This document shows, one piece after another, positions 11,999 to 24,510 of a stretch of DNA of 64,000 nucleotides. A program made the position numbers and the translations under genes. Location of the stretch: NCBI GenBank assembly GCA_023313575.1, contig JAJTTP010000002.1, positions 248,001 to 312,000 of the forward strand. The letters are read 5' to 3'. Origin of the DNA: Eutypella sp. D-1. Taxonomy: Eukaryota > Ascomycota > Sordariomycetes > Xylariales > Diatrypaceae. The notes below the pieces were generated by a model that searched no databases, had not been told where the DNA came from, and saw nothing but the letters and a program-made list of their open reading frames with translations. Every line of letters starts with the position of its first letter. Position 1 is the stretch's first letter.

Positions 11999-13648
11999 TT
12001 ACGATTCTGGCTTGCGACCGAGAACAACCCGCTGGGGGTAGTAGGCGTGGTATTTCCCCGACCTCATCTCTTTGCGCAGATGGGCTGCATATACCTGGAT
12101 CTCGTCCTTGCTCCAGCCCATTACTGTCGACCACAAGTACATCACGAATCCTAGAAGCGTCAGCTGTCACATTATTCGGACGTGGCAATGGATGGTAACA
12201 AACCTTCTGCGTCTTGTTGAAGGGCTAGATGCATGTACTGGCCCATCTCCTTCATGTTCGGTTCGCGTGGCCAGCTTCCTATTGGTGTCTGTGATCACTC
12301 ATTAGCTTTGCCTAGACTTGTATACAGGAGTGAGACGAACGACGGATAGGTACGCACCTTATATTCATATTCCTTGATGTCGACGAACCCGGCCGCCTCC
12401 ATCGCCTTCCTCTGTATTCCATCCTCATAAACCCGGAAACTGCGGCCAAACTTATTGCCAGCCTTATGGAACACCTTTCCCCATTGGTCCAGTGCGCATC
12501 CGTCGGGGACGGTGCCGTCGTCGCTCGTGATCACGGACGAGGACTCCTTACTCTCGAAGTACCCGCCCGGCTTGGTCACTTTGTAGGCTTGTCTGAAAAT
12601 CTCGTCCCAGTCCGGCACGGCGCCAACTAGCCAGCGCATGTGTACGTAGTCGAAGCTATTGGGCTCCCAAGTCCATTCCTGCGTTACATCGTCGACCTCG
12701 AACTTCAGGTTTGGCGGCACCCATTGTGGCTGCGGTGGAGAAATGTCCACACCGATGACCTCGGCGCCAGGGTACTGGTCAGCAAAGTCGCTGGACCATG
12801 TCAGCGAAATTCCCATGGAAGCGTGAAAGGCAGCACATTACATTGCCCAAATTCCTATATATCATAAGAAATTAGCGGGACTACTTCAATACTACCCGTG
12901 GTGAGGGAAGGAAGGGTGGCGGCAAGTGGAGGTACCAGTTGAGAAAAGTCTTACCTGTCCCGCACCCAACGTCGAGTACTTTCTATATCAATGTCGTCAG
13001 CGCAGTGCGGTGGTCCCTGTGCAACACGAGGGAGGTCATACTTGCACATTATCTCCGATAGGGGCCTGAAAAAGACGTCCATCTTCCTGCAGTGTTGAGA
13101 CGTGATGGCTATGAGGTTTAGTACAGCTGCATATTTCAAAATCCTATCCTAAATACGGTAGCTTACAGTATATCCATGGACTCTTCGTGTTGGGGATCGT
13201 TGGGGTTCCTGTAGTCACAATGTCAGTTTCTGGCTTACGGAGCTGACTAGGCGCCGACACCAAACGCACCATGACTGAGCGTTGCCACGCTCACTGTGAT
13301 ACGTCCGACCGTGCACCGTCCGATACTCTAGAATGCTTGCTGACAGCGAAGCCGTCGAGCTTGCGTTGTCTCCGAATGCTGAGTCGGCGTCGTCGTCCTC
13401 CTCCGATTCCTACTCTGTGGTTAGCTGAACCCCAATACATCGTGCCGCGCAACAAGGAGGCTTACTACATCGGGTGCTTCCTGAGCCACCCAGTGTGAGG
13501 CGGGAAGAATGCCTTCGACATGCACTTCGCTAGCCTGAGCCTCGTTCGAAGCTGAACTATGCGTGGTGGCGGCGGCGGCGGCGGCGCCCGTTTGTGCTGC
13601 TTCCGCTGCCGTATTCGAAACCGCCTCGGTCGTGGAAGGGCTAGACAT
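11999..13648 (-). CDS. LaeA-like SAM-dependent methyltransferase, nine exons
   Basis: Exons are 13648..13466, 13409..13270, 13208..13167, 13108..13042, 12982..12955, 12854..12842, 12790..12358, 12288..12204 and 12150..11999, giving 380 residues. Each junction is GT..AG and restores the family's continuous sequence. The N-terminus is Ala/Ser/Thr-rich and disordered. It is followed by the GILPASHW and [16 protein letters not shown] motifs, methyltransferase motif [11 protein letters not shown] (residues 145-154), GVDISPPQP (motif II), [19 protein letters not shown] and [12 protein letters not shown]. The end, [16 protein letters not shown], is typical of the family. Family knowledge: relatives of LaeA/TAM-domain methyltransferases are numerous in filamentous fungi, and only a few control secondary metabolism. 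This one is a generic paralogue rather than demonstrable LaeA. Exons 5 and 6 are only 28 and 13 nt. Confidence 0.88.
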
Positions 13649-15652
13649 ATCTGATACTTCTATCTAATATAGAATCACTTTTTACAACAAGTTTGCTCGT
13701 GGAAAGTTATGTTTACAGGCAGGAATAAGGTGACGATATATGAAAGACACAGACTTGAATTTGCATGTCTCACTTTGTTTACTAAGAATGAACACGCAGG
13801 AGACAAAATGCTTACACAGGGCCACTAGCGCATGGGAGAGAGGAACATATTGGATTTACGATAACTAGCTCCCAATTTCCCAGTCGCCGTGAAAGTTTTA
13901 TGCTTTTTTCCACCGTCAGAACAAGGGAGGGGTCACGCAGATGTACCAGACGCGAATACTACTGCCTGAGGCTGCTCCCCTATTGGGCGGGCGGCGGGCG
14001 GCTTGCGTCCCAATTTATCTGAATGCCGCCCCGGCCGCCTCTGGGGACGGGTTACACCTTGTCATCCGATCCTGATAATTATAACAGTTAGAGCATCTTC
14101 CTCCCGTCGACAGGGTTCCCACGTGGAACCATACCTAGTGGGTTCACGATGAATGACCATGGACTGTTTAGATGTCTACATCTGCCCAGTGCCAACCCAT
14201 GTGGGTAACATCATAGGTAATATGAAAGAACCATGTTCTTGATACTGGTTTACCATGCGCTTAGTTCTTGACTAGTCATATACTTTCAACAAGTCATACT
14301 ACGTCAGTCCTTCGCAACCGATAGCATCTAGCAGACGTCCTGCGTGGAGACAGCGGCTGAAGATTTAGCTAGCGCGCGGAACATCTACTACTGCATACGT
14401 ACGACGTAGAGCTCTAGATGCTTATGCGGAGAGACGGCTCGTTCCCTTGCTTTAGTCACTTATTGCAGGGATACAGGGGTAAAAGCGGCCAACTGACTGA
14501 TTCTGGACCGCTATACAACCATCAAATTACCTCGCTTCCCACGCGTGCTTGACACCTCAATCCATGGATGTAAATTACTTGACCCCGGGGATTCACGGTG
14601 GCGGACGCCACCACCAAAGCACCAAGTGAGCAATAAAACTTGATAATATTTTACGGTATGGCGCTGCTAGCTGGTAAGCGTGCTGTCGAGCTGAACTTTA
14701 TCCCCTGCTAACATTGAGTTTGATTTGTAAAGCCTGGCTATACCAAGCCTGAGATCTTCGATCGGACACTTCCAAGTGGGCAGGGCCGGGACTTTGATGT
14801 GCATCGTGGCATGGTGCACTCATGAATCGGGATCTCAGATCCTTATCGAATCGGCTATCCCGCCCCGGCACAGTTCTCCAGCTAGCTTGATAGGTCACTT
14901 CCTACTACTAATGTGCATGACAGCGGCTCGCTCTTACACCATGCAAGCATATAGGCGAATGCTGCCAAGGCTGCCGTGACAGTTGTCTCCTGCCATACGA
15001 ACCCCATGCTTGCACCATGCCGTTCTCATCATCTCATCATCCTAGTGGCTGTATCGTGTTACTAGTATTGACAAAGTTCCGAAAATGACGTCCTTCCTAG
15101 GTTCTCCGCATCGCGATATCTATGATGATTGGCATGCATGGAGACATGTAGCCTTCGGCGATCATGTGGCATCGCAGTAGTTGGTCAAAAACCCGGTACA
15201 TATCCTAGAACACGCCCAGTGAGGGAGATGCGGAGGCCTTTCGTAAATGCAGGAGACAACCGTCGAGAAAAAGAAAACCCGATATTCGTCAACGGGAAGA
15301 TGCTATTCATCTCACCTGACCATGGTAAGTCAAAACAGGATTCCGCTCCAGCATCGGGAACTTCTTCCGACGAATCGGCTATGACAAGCATCGCGATTGC
15401 GGCTTGTCACCATCCCGGCATTGCATGAAGGCCGAGAGGACCCGAAATGGCGGTGGGCCTTTTTTTATCAATTGCGGCCTTCGTACGACGCCATCAGAAT
15501 TCTATTACATAGCGAAATCTTGGTTGTAGACGGATCTAACAACCCGTAGCAGTCCGGGCCGACAAAATAGGGGTTGGCCCGGAGGCAGATTCCTGCATCT
15601 TAGCGGCAAGTCACCAAACATGAGGTGGGTTTGTCTCTCATGTCATATGCGT
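13649..15652. other. Gene-free left flank of the retrotransposon nest
   Basis: Two kilobases of ordinary base composition with no supportable exon. The longest ORF (15129-15428) shows no motif. The sequence ends in the GTACT target site (15653-15657) of the copia element. No RIP-like depletion is visible on this side of the boundary. Confidence 0.5.
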
Positions 15653-15657
15653 GTACT

Positions 15658-15846
15658 TGTTGGTAGGTACGTACGTAAAGGAAAGAGATAACAATATGAA
15701 AGGTGGTGAGACTGGTGTTGTATTCTGGTCTAAGGTCTATCTATCTATCTGAAAGGGATACGGGCGAAGCCCGTATCCTTATATAAACGGGACATAGATA
15801 TATAGGTACTTTTTACTGGTATATAGGTTTATATTAATAATTAACA
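15658..15846 (-). repeat. Left (3') LTR of the copia element
   Basis: This LTR is 189 bp, about 10 bp shorter than the right copy through a deletion near its inner end. Its outer half (15658 to about 15780) retains normal base composition, whereas the inner end is C-to-T converted. It contains a perfect hairpin, stem GGATACGGGC at 15756-15765 and 15769-15778 with a GAA loop, followed by a TATATAAA motif. Confidence 0.85.
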
Positions 15847-16327
15847 CTTATTTTATTTTTTTTCGTAATTAAGTAATTACGAAATATTATTTAAAATAAA
15901 AAGTAAATAAATAATTAAATAATTAAATAATAAATATTAATAATATTACTCTTGTTTTATTTATCCCTTTAATTTTAATATAATCTGGTTATTTTTAATA
16001 AATATCCTTATAACTTTATTAAAGGTAGCTTTAATTATGGCATCGGTAAGATTATAAGTGTTATAAATTTATCGGATATTATTAATTTGTTTTTAATATT
16101 ATTTATTTAAATAAAATATTAATATAAAATTAATAAAGCGCGGGGAAATAATAATCGGGTTAAGATAATATTTAAAATATAATAAATAATATAATTTATA
16201 TTAAATCTTTAAATTATATTATATATTTTATTAATTAAAATATTACGTATAATACGTTTATATTTAATAAATAATATTATTTTTAATATTAAGTTTATTA
16301 TCGTGGTTTTTTAATTTTTTATTACTT

Positions 16328-16393
16328 AAAATAATAATATAACCGATTTATAAATTTATATCCGTATTATTAACGAATAAATTATCGATAAAA
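16328..16393 (-). pseudogene. Copia RNase H relic
   Basis: Read on the minus strand, this 22-codon stretch keeps the first catalytic Asp context and the IGYIIIL strand of Ty1/copia RNase H, with one TAA where a Gln or similar codon would be expected. It is the best diagnostic of superfamily and orientation for the outer element. Flanking codons are too mutated to extend the domain confidently. Confidence 0.6.
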
Positions 16394-19300
16394 ATATATA
16401 ATTTTAATTTAATAAGGTTTAATGTAACGTAATTAAGTTCGCGGTTTTTATTATTTACTTATTATTTAATTTTAACGTTTAATACTTTAATTTTTTTAAA
16501 GCCGGGTTTAATATATTACGCCGTTATAAAATAATCGAAAATAACCTTTAATTAATAAATGGAAAAAATATAAATTTTACGTGTTTATTATTTAATATAT
16601 TTTTTTATTAATTCCGGGGGAGGTATTTTTAAATTTAAAAATTTTAATTTTTTAATTTATCTTTTTTATATAATAAATACTTTATATTTACGGATAATAA
16701 TTTATAAACTGTTAAAATTTTCGGTCGATCCGTTTTTTAATATTTTTTAAAATTATGCTTTAATTTTTATTTTAATAAACGTTTTATTTTTTAAGGTTAA
16801 AAAATCCGTAATGCCGATATTAAACGTGTTATTTATTTAAAATCCTGTAATTTTAAATAATTTTAAGTTTAATATTAATAAATAAAGGTTAAAGGTTAAT
16901 AGTTTTATATATAATTCCCGTTAAAAGTATTATAAATAGGTTTTAAATTAATAAGTTTTTAATTTTATAAATTTATATAATAGTTTAACGATACGTAATA
17001 ACGTCCTTTTAAGGTATTTATATAAAGATAATCCTTTATATTAATGTTTTAAATTAGGTATAAGTTATGGTAATATTTCGTATTATAACTTTTATCCTTT
17101 TAAGTCGTAAAGTAAGGGTTATTATTAAAATAAAACGTTAGCTAATTTATTAAATAATAAGTGTATAAATTATAATAAAAGTTTTATCGGGGTTTTTATA
17201 GCTTTAAATAATAAGTTATAACTTTTTATATAACGATAAAATGTTTTTATTTTTTATTCCGTAAATTATTTTTAATTTAAAAATTATTACGCCTCGGTAT
17301 ATAATAACGTTATATATTTTACGTTATAAAATGCTTTTTTTAAATAAAGCGTTTAATTTTTTTAAGTCGGAGGTTTTAAATAATTTCCCGCGGGTTATAA
17401 TTGTTTTATTTACTTTTAATTTAAAAGTTAAAATTTTAATATTTTTTTAATATTAATATATAAAAAGTTTATATATATTTTCTCGATTTTTTTATCGGGG
17501 GTGATTATTACATTTTTTTTAATTAAGTATAAGGTTTAATATATAAGTTTTAAAAAGTTATTATATTTTTTATTATTTTTAAATTTACCGTTACGTTTTT
17601 ATTAATAACCGTAATAATTTTAAATAAGCTTTTATATATATATATATATATATAAGCATTTCGTTATTTAAAAAAAAACTTTAAAAGTATTTTTTACGTA
17701 TTTAAGTTATTTTTAATATTTAATATATTTTAAACCGATTTTTATACCTTAATTCTTTTAATTTCCGTTATAGCTTTTTATACCGCTTAAGCTTTTTAAG
17801 TTTATATAAAAATAAGCTTTAAAAATTAATAAAGTAAATATAAAGCCGTTAAGGTTAATTATATCGTTAATTACTTTTATTATTATTTATAAATATAATA
17901 ATCTTAATTTAATATTTTTAAATTTTTTAATAATAATTTTATAAGCTTTACGGATAAAATTATAATACTTTTTTATTTTATTAATAAATTAATATACCTT
18001 TATTAACACCTGGTAATAAATAATCCCGATAAAATATACTTTATTATAAAACTTAATATTATCGAAATTTATACCGGCGTTATAAGTAATAATATCCGGG
18101 GGTTTTAAATACGTATCGATTTAGTATTTTTTAAATATATTTTATATTTTTTTAATTAATATATTTTTTATAAAATATATTATTTATAATTTTATAATTA
18201 TATTAATAACGTAAAAAATAAGCTTTTTATTTAAATATATTATATTAATAATTATTTTAAAATTAAAATCGATTTTAAGGTTTTTTAAATTAAATTTAAA
18301 CTTTTAAAATGTTTTATTTTTAATTTAATAATAATAATAAAATTTATTAATTTCTTTAAAAATATCGATTTTAATATCGTATTTTATTTTATTTAAAAGG
18401 TTATATAATTTATTAATAAATAAATATCCGAAATATATATAAATTTTACGTAATTTTATTTCCGTAAAATAAATAATATTATTAAATTTAAATAATAAAT
18501 ATTTTTATTTCCGGGTAACGTTAGCCGTTATGCCGTTTTTACCGATTAATTAATTAATAATATTATTAAAATATATATTAAATCGATTTATGTTTTTAAT
18601 TAATATTAAAAATAAGGTATTTATTTTTATTACATAAAAATTAACTTATCCGAAAAAGGTATTAATAAAAATTATATTAAATAATTTAATATAAAGTTTA
18701 TTTCCGAAACGGATGTTAACTTTTTTTATATAATCTTTATTTATTTTTAATCGTTAATTAAGGTATTTATTTATTAAAATAAAATATTATTCTTTTTATA
18801 ATAAATACTTTAATAATATTTATATTTAATATAATTTTTTAAAATACGCTTTTAATATATTTATTTAAAACGAATATAATATTAAAAGCGTTATTTTTTA
18901 TAATCGGTGGAAAAGTATTAATTTAATGTTAAAAAGTTTAATTAAATAAGTAAATAACCGTAAAATATTAGCCGTTATCCGAATAGTTAAAATGTTTTAC
19001 GGTATTTATTTCTTTAAGTTTTAAAACGGGTTTACTTTTTTTATATTTAATAAAAAAAGCGGTATAACTATTATAATAAAATACCTTTTTTACTTTTTAT
19101 TATGTTTTTACCTTTTTACGTTTTTATTTTAAATATTTAATAAATTAATACTTTTGTTTTATATATTTAATATTTATGTTTTTATTATCGGTTAGGTTTT
19201 TTTTAATAATATTTTCCGCTTTTATTATTTCGGTGGTATTTACGGTCGATATAAAAAACGTTATTATTATTATTATTATTACCGTTATTATTTTTGTTAA

Positions 19301-20205
19301 TTATATATTAACTGGTTTTTTTTATAATTTTATAAATACTGATTAAAGCGCGAAATTTATTTATTAAGTTTTTAAAATAAATAACAGGTTTAAAAAAAGC
19401 ATATTAAAGCTAGGGAATTATACGGTAAACGCGGTATACGGCCGTAATTAATTATTATTTTTTTATAAATCGGGTTTTAATATTTTTTAATATAAAAAAA
19501 GTTTATTAAATATAATTTAAATTATTTTTAAATTATTTTTACCGGCGTTTTTAATTTTAATATTAAAAAAAGTTATAAAAATTTAATTATAATAATATTA
19601 AATTTTATTTTATTCGGTATTAAAATAATATTTTATAATAAAATATATATTAATAAATATTAAATAGTAAAAGATATTATAAAGGAAATATAATATTATA
19701 TATTTTAAAAAAATAATTAAAAATATAACGTGGAATTATATTTATTAAATACCGTTAATATAGCATATATTAAAAAACACCGAATTTATTTTTTAAAATA
19801 TTATAAATTTTTCCCGTATAATTTTTTTTTTATTTTAAATTATTTTAAATTATTTTATAATAATCGATAAATATAATTTATTTAAAATATTAATTAATAA
19901 AATAAAATAATAAATTTATATTTATTAATTATTAATAAATGTAAAGGTTTATTTTAATAATAAATTAAGTTCCGGGGTAAGCTTAAACGCTATTTAATAA
20001 AAAAAATTATTATTATAACCTGGCTAGGTCATTAGGCCCAAATAGGATTAACACAAACAATCCCTAACCATGGCACTAAAAAGGACAGCCACGATAAGAT
20101 AAGCCATACTTAGGTCACGTAATAAAAAGGATAGCCAGGATAGCTAACTATCTTAATAATTTAAGATAGCTGGGATAACCAGTTATCCTAACGATTTAAC
20201 ATTTA

Positions 20206-20636
20206 TGTAACGGCTGGTCTATTCCTAACTATTAATCCAATCGAAAGGTTTATATTAACAGGAATGCTAGGGTTTTAAATAATAAATAATCACGTTTAAT
20301 AATAATAATAAAAAAAGTGCTTTAAGTAATTAAATTATATTATAAATTAATAAGCTTAAAAATTATTTAAGAAAAAAGTAATAAACGTAATTATATATTA
20401 TTTATATCTTTTATTCCTAATATTGGAATATATAATTATTATTAAATCGTTAAAATCGTATCCGAATATAACGATTTAACGTTATTAAAATTATTACCGA
20501 TTTAACCGATTTTTTTTAATTATATAATATATATAGCTTATTTTAATATAGTTATTTTTCTTTTTAAAATAAAAGTTAAAGATTTTTTCTTATTATGTTA
20601 ACCTTATTAAACCGAATAACCCGATCGGTTATAACA
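20206..20636 (-). repeat. G2 left (3') LTR, variant subtype
   Basis: This LTR is 431 bp and starts TGTAACGGCTGG. Roughly the first 230 bp align with all other family LTRs. The last 200 bp are unlike G1, R0, S1 and S2 but match the other G2 LTR. Confidence 0.85.
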
Positions 20637-20738
20637 TAATCTTTTTTTTTTTTAAAGTTTTATCCTTAAAATTTATTCCGTTTTTTTTACATCCTTTAAT
20701 AAGTTTTTCCTTTTTTCTTTTTTTTTCCTTTTTTTATT

Positions 20739-21135
20739 ATGTTTAATCGTATATTTAAACGTATTAAACTTTTTATAAAAACAGCGTAACGTAATTCTTT
20801 TTTAATTACCGTGTTATCCGTTAATCTTTCCGATATGGCTTTTTATTTTTATTATAAACGTTATTACTTTAAATATAAGGTTTTAAAATCGGACTTTTTT
20901 TATTACTTTTTTTATATTTAAAAAAACCAGCCTCGGTATAACGTTTTTAACTTTATTATTAAGCAGCTTTTTAAAATATTTTCTTAATATCGTAAATTAA
21001 AGGCGGAACTTAAAAAAGTTATAAAGGTTAAAAAACGTATAAAAACGCGTACTTAATATATTTAGAAATAAAAAAAGATATAATATAAAAAAATAATAAA
21101 AATAATATTTCGTTATATCGATAATTTAAAAAAAT
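20739..21135 (+). pseudogene. Antisense cysteine-rich accessory ORF of G2, interrupted by G1
   Basis: The frame starts at an ATG (20739, MFNRI) and runs on the strand opposite to the retrotransposon genes. It aligns in frame with the G1 copy. A Tyr-rich block (PFYFYYK-like, from about 20835) occupies the place of paired cysteines, because RIP converts TGC/TGT to TAC/TAT. A charged Lys/Glu-rich stretch follows and is cut by G1 at the TAAAA target. It contains several TAA/TAG codons that are probably former CAA/CAG. Function unknown. Confidence 0.5.
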
Positions 21136-21140
21136 TAAAA

Positions 21141-21567
21141 TGTGACGGCTGGTTTATTCCTAACTATTAATCCAGTTAAGGGGTTTATGTTAATAAGAGT
21201 GTTAGGGTTTTAAGTAATAAATAGTTATATTTGGTAATAATAAAAAAAAGGTGCTTTAAATAACCAAGTTATATTATAAACTGGTAAATTTAAAGATTAT
21301 TTAAAAAAAAGGTAATAAATATAACTATATACTATTTATATCCTTTATTCTTAATATTAAAATGTGATATTAAATATGGGATCATTAAAATAATTAAGTT
21401 ATTTAAGCTATTTAAAATTATTAAAATAATTAGGTTATCCAGGCTATCCTTTTTATCACGTAACTTAAATATAGCTTATCTTATCGTATCTATCCTTTTT
21501 AATGCCATGGTTAGGGATTATTTATATTAATCCTATTTAGGCCTAATAACCTAATTAAATCATAACA
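21141..21567 (-). repeat. G1 left (3') LTR
   Basis: This 427-bp LTR starts TGTGACGGCTGG, is less mutated than the internal region, and ends CATAACA. It is the common subtype, shared with R0, S1 and S2. Confidence 0.88.
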
Positions 21568-21668
21568 CGATCTCTTTTTTTTTAAAGTTTTTATCTTTAA
21601 AACCTATTATTCCTATTCCTTCCTTATTATAAATATTTCTTTCTTTTTTATCTTATTTTTTTTTTATT

Positions 21669-22295
21669 ATATTTAATCGTATTAATAAATCGATTTTTAA
21701 ACGCGTAACTTTTTTATTTTAACGTAAAACTTTTTAACGCAATTCTTTTTTTACGGTAATTTTATCATCCGATCCGGTTAATATAACTCCTTATTTTTAT
21801 TACAAACGTTATTAACTGGAATATAAAGTTTTTAACTCGGACTTTTCTTATTATTCGTTATATATTTATTATAACCGGAGTTAATATAACATATTTAAGC
21901 TTAATCCGAAATAATTATAAAAAGTTATATCTTAATATCGAAAATTAAAGTTAAAACTTAAAGTTACGGAAAAAAAGGCCGAAAAAGTAATTTTTAAAAT
22001 AAACGTAAAATTTTACCGTTTACGTCGTTAAAAACGTATATGGTACGAAAAAATAATAAAGGCGGTTTCTCGTGATATCGATAATTTAAAAAAGTTAAAA
22101 AAAAAAAAACGTCGGGCAGAAAATGTATGTTTTACGGGGTTTATTAAAACGTTTATAAATCCTAAGGTTATTCCGGATTTTAATTAATTTAAAATAAATA
22201 TATCGGGTAATTTTAATTAAGATATTATTTTTATTAACGCTTCTGTTAACGTTAATAAAAATTTTTTAAAAAGTGTTAAACGTTTATTAAATAGT
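21669..22295 (+). pseudogene. Antisense cysteine-rich accessory ORF of G1
   Basis: On the strand opposite to pol, beside the 3' LTR, a single frame can be followed from 21669 (ATA, presumably a mutated ATG) for about 200 codons. The first third is basic. At 21792-21890, pairs of Tyr codons are spaced like CxxC knuckles (PYFYYK, then a second YxxY pair), as expected if Cys codons were hit by RIP. A charged coiled-coil-like part follows (RLRR.KRIWYEK, then SRDIDNLKKLKKKKRRAEN). The 3' part overlaps the chromodomain region in antisense. Several in-frame TAA codons fit C-to-T changes of CAA. The end is approximate. The general layout resembles short Cys-rich hypothetical proteins of fungi; no function is proposed. 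Confidence 0.5.
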
Positions 22296-24492
22296 TAATA
22301 AATTCTTATATATTTTCGAAATTATTATATCCTTTTTATTTAACCTTATATTTTATTTGTCCATTTTTTATTCGTACGTTTAAGATTTTCTTTATTTTAT
22401 ATTTATTTATTTTTATTTCGATATCGTTTTATCCTGTTTTTATAACGTTTATATTTATTACGTTTTTAAATAAGGAAATATAAAAAATTAGATAAATCTT
22501 AATTTTTAATAATAAATCTAATTCGTAATTATTTTTTAATATTTTTCTAATAACTAGGTACGGTCCGATATATTTATAATCGAGTTTTTTACTAAATCGT
22601 TTTATCGTAATGTTTTTCGTGGCTAAATAAATTATATCTTTTTTCGAAAAAGTTAATCCTTTTAACTTTTTTTAGTTATAATATCGGCTTATTTATTAAC
22701 GTATAAGTTTAAGTTTTTCCTTTATTTTTTTATATAATTATTTAAATCGTTTTAATATTAATATAGCTTTAATATTATCCGGTCCTTTTTTATAAACGTT
22801 TCGATAAACGTTTAAAGTAAATCCGAAATTAACGTTAATAAATATCGTTTATATATTTTTATAATAAGTTATATTATAAGTTAATTATGCGATAAATAAT
22901 TATTTAACTTAATTATTTTGTTTATAATTAATATATTATCGAAAGTAAGTTTTTAATATTTAATTAGTTCGTTCCGTTTATCCGTTTATTTAAAGTTTAA
23001 AAGTTATTATAAATTTAGGGTTTAATTTTAATCTTATTATAAAACTTTATTAAAATTTCGATATAAATATCGTTCTTTTATTAAAGATAATTTCGAATAT
23101 AAGGCCGTATATTATTATAATATATCGTAAGAAAATATATGCCATTTATTTTACATCGGTATTTTCGTTATATAAGATAAAATAAAAAAATTTTATAAAT
23201 CGGTTAATAATTATAAATATGTTATTATAGCCGTTATATGTTATTAAATCTTTTAATATCGGTAATTTAATAATAAAATTAAATATAATAAACTTTTATA
23301 ATCGTTTATTAACTGGTAATGGTTATAATTTTTCGTAAGGTTTATATCGTTTAATTTTAGTTTTTTTATATATATTATATCGTTATCGTATTTGTTATAT
23401 TACTGATTTTATTTTATCGAATATATAAATCCGTTATAATCGTTTAAAAAGTTTATAATTTTTTAAATATCCGTATAAAAGATATTTATAAATTTTTTAT
23501 ATTAACTGTTCCTATAATTCTTATAATACTTATAATTTTTTTATTTATTTTTCCTTTAATAAGTTATTATTATGTTACTCGATTTATTTATATAAATTAT
23601 TTTAAATAATCTTAATAACAGTAATTTATCGTTATTTTAAATGTTTTTTTAACGTTTATCGGAATACCACGTATTTAATTAATATATACTTTTTTTCCAT
23701 AACAGGTTATTTATTAATAATATCTGTTCGTCCGTTCTTTAATCTTTTTCTGTAAATAATAATATAATCGAATTCCGTAAAATATTTGGTATATTATAAT
23801 TATTTTCCGTTAAAGGTTTAAGTAATAAAAAAATATATAATGTTTTTATAATCGGTATAAACCTTAATTTAATGCATATTTTTTATAAAATAATATTTAA
23901 ATTCCTTAAATACGTTAACGATAATAAGAAATTCCTTATTATAAATCGGATAATTAAGTTCGGTTTTAATAAGTTTATAAAAATAGAATGCGATAAAGTG
24001 TAATTTTTTTTCTTTATTTCGTTATTTAATTTATGCTTTAAAAACGTAATCCGAAGCGTCGGTTTTTAACTTAACGGGTTTTTTAAAATCGTACATAATA
24101 AATATTAATTTATTAATAATAATATCCTTTAATTTTTTAAAAGATTTATTTATTTTATTAGTTTATATAAACTGTTTATCTTTTTTTATTAATTCCGTAA
24201 AAAATATTATAATATATTTAAATCGTTATATATATTTCCGATAATAATTTATTAAGCCGAAAAAAGTTTATATTTCCTTTATATTAATAAGCATTTTTTA
24301 ATTTTTAATAATTACGATTTTTTTAAGGTTTATTTTAATATATTCGGGGGTAATAATATATCCGAGGAATTCCATTTCCTATATATAAAATATACTTTTT
24401 TTAGGTTTTATTAATAAGTTAACGTTTTATAATGTTTATAATACTTTATATATATATTTTTTATGTTATTTTTTTAAATTTAAATAAATAAA

Positions 24493-24510
24493 GATATTAT
24501 CGAGATAATA
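24493..24510 (-). pseudogene. Reverse-transcriptase active-site relic of G1
   Basis: Six codons read YYLDNI on the minus strand with hydrophobic codons upstream and IYLNLKK-like codons downstream, the context of gypsy YLDDILIYS. The Asp-to-Asn change removes a catalytic metal ligand, so the polymerase could not function. The equivalent G2 site near 30850 reads YFNN. Confidence 0.7.

Noticed and set aside
2857..13648. A secondary-metabolite cluster spanning the oxygenase, opsin, NUP gene and LaeA-like methyltransferase
   Set aside because: There is no backbone synthase, and the genes have unrelated roles apart from the oxygenase/opsin pair.
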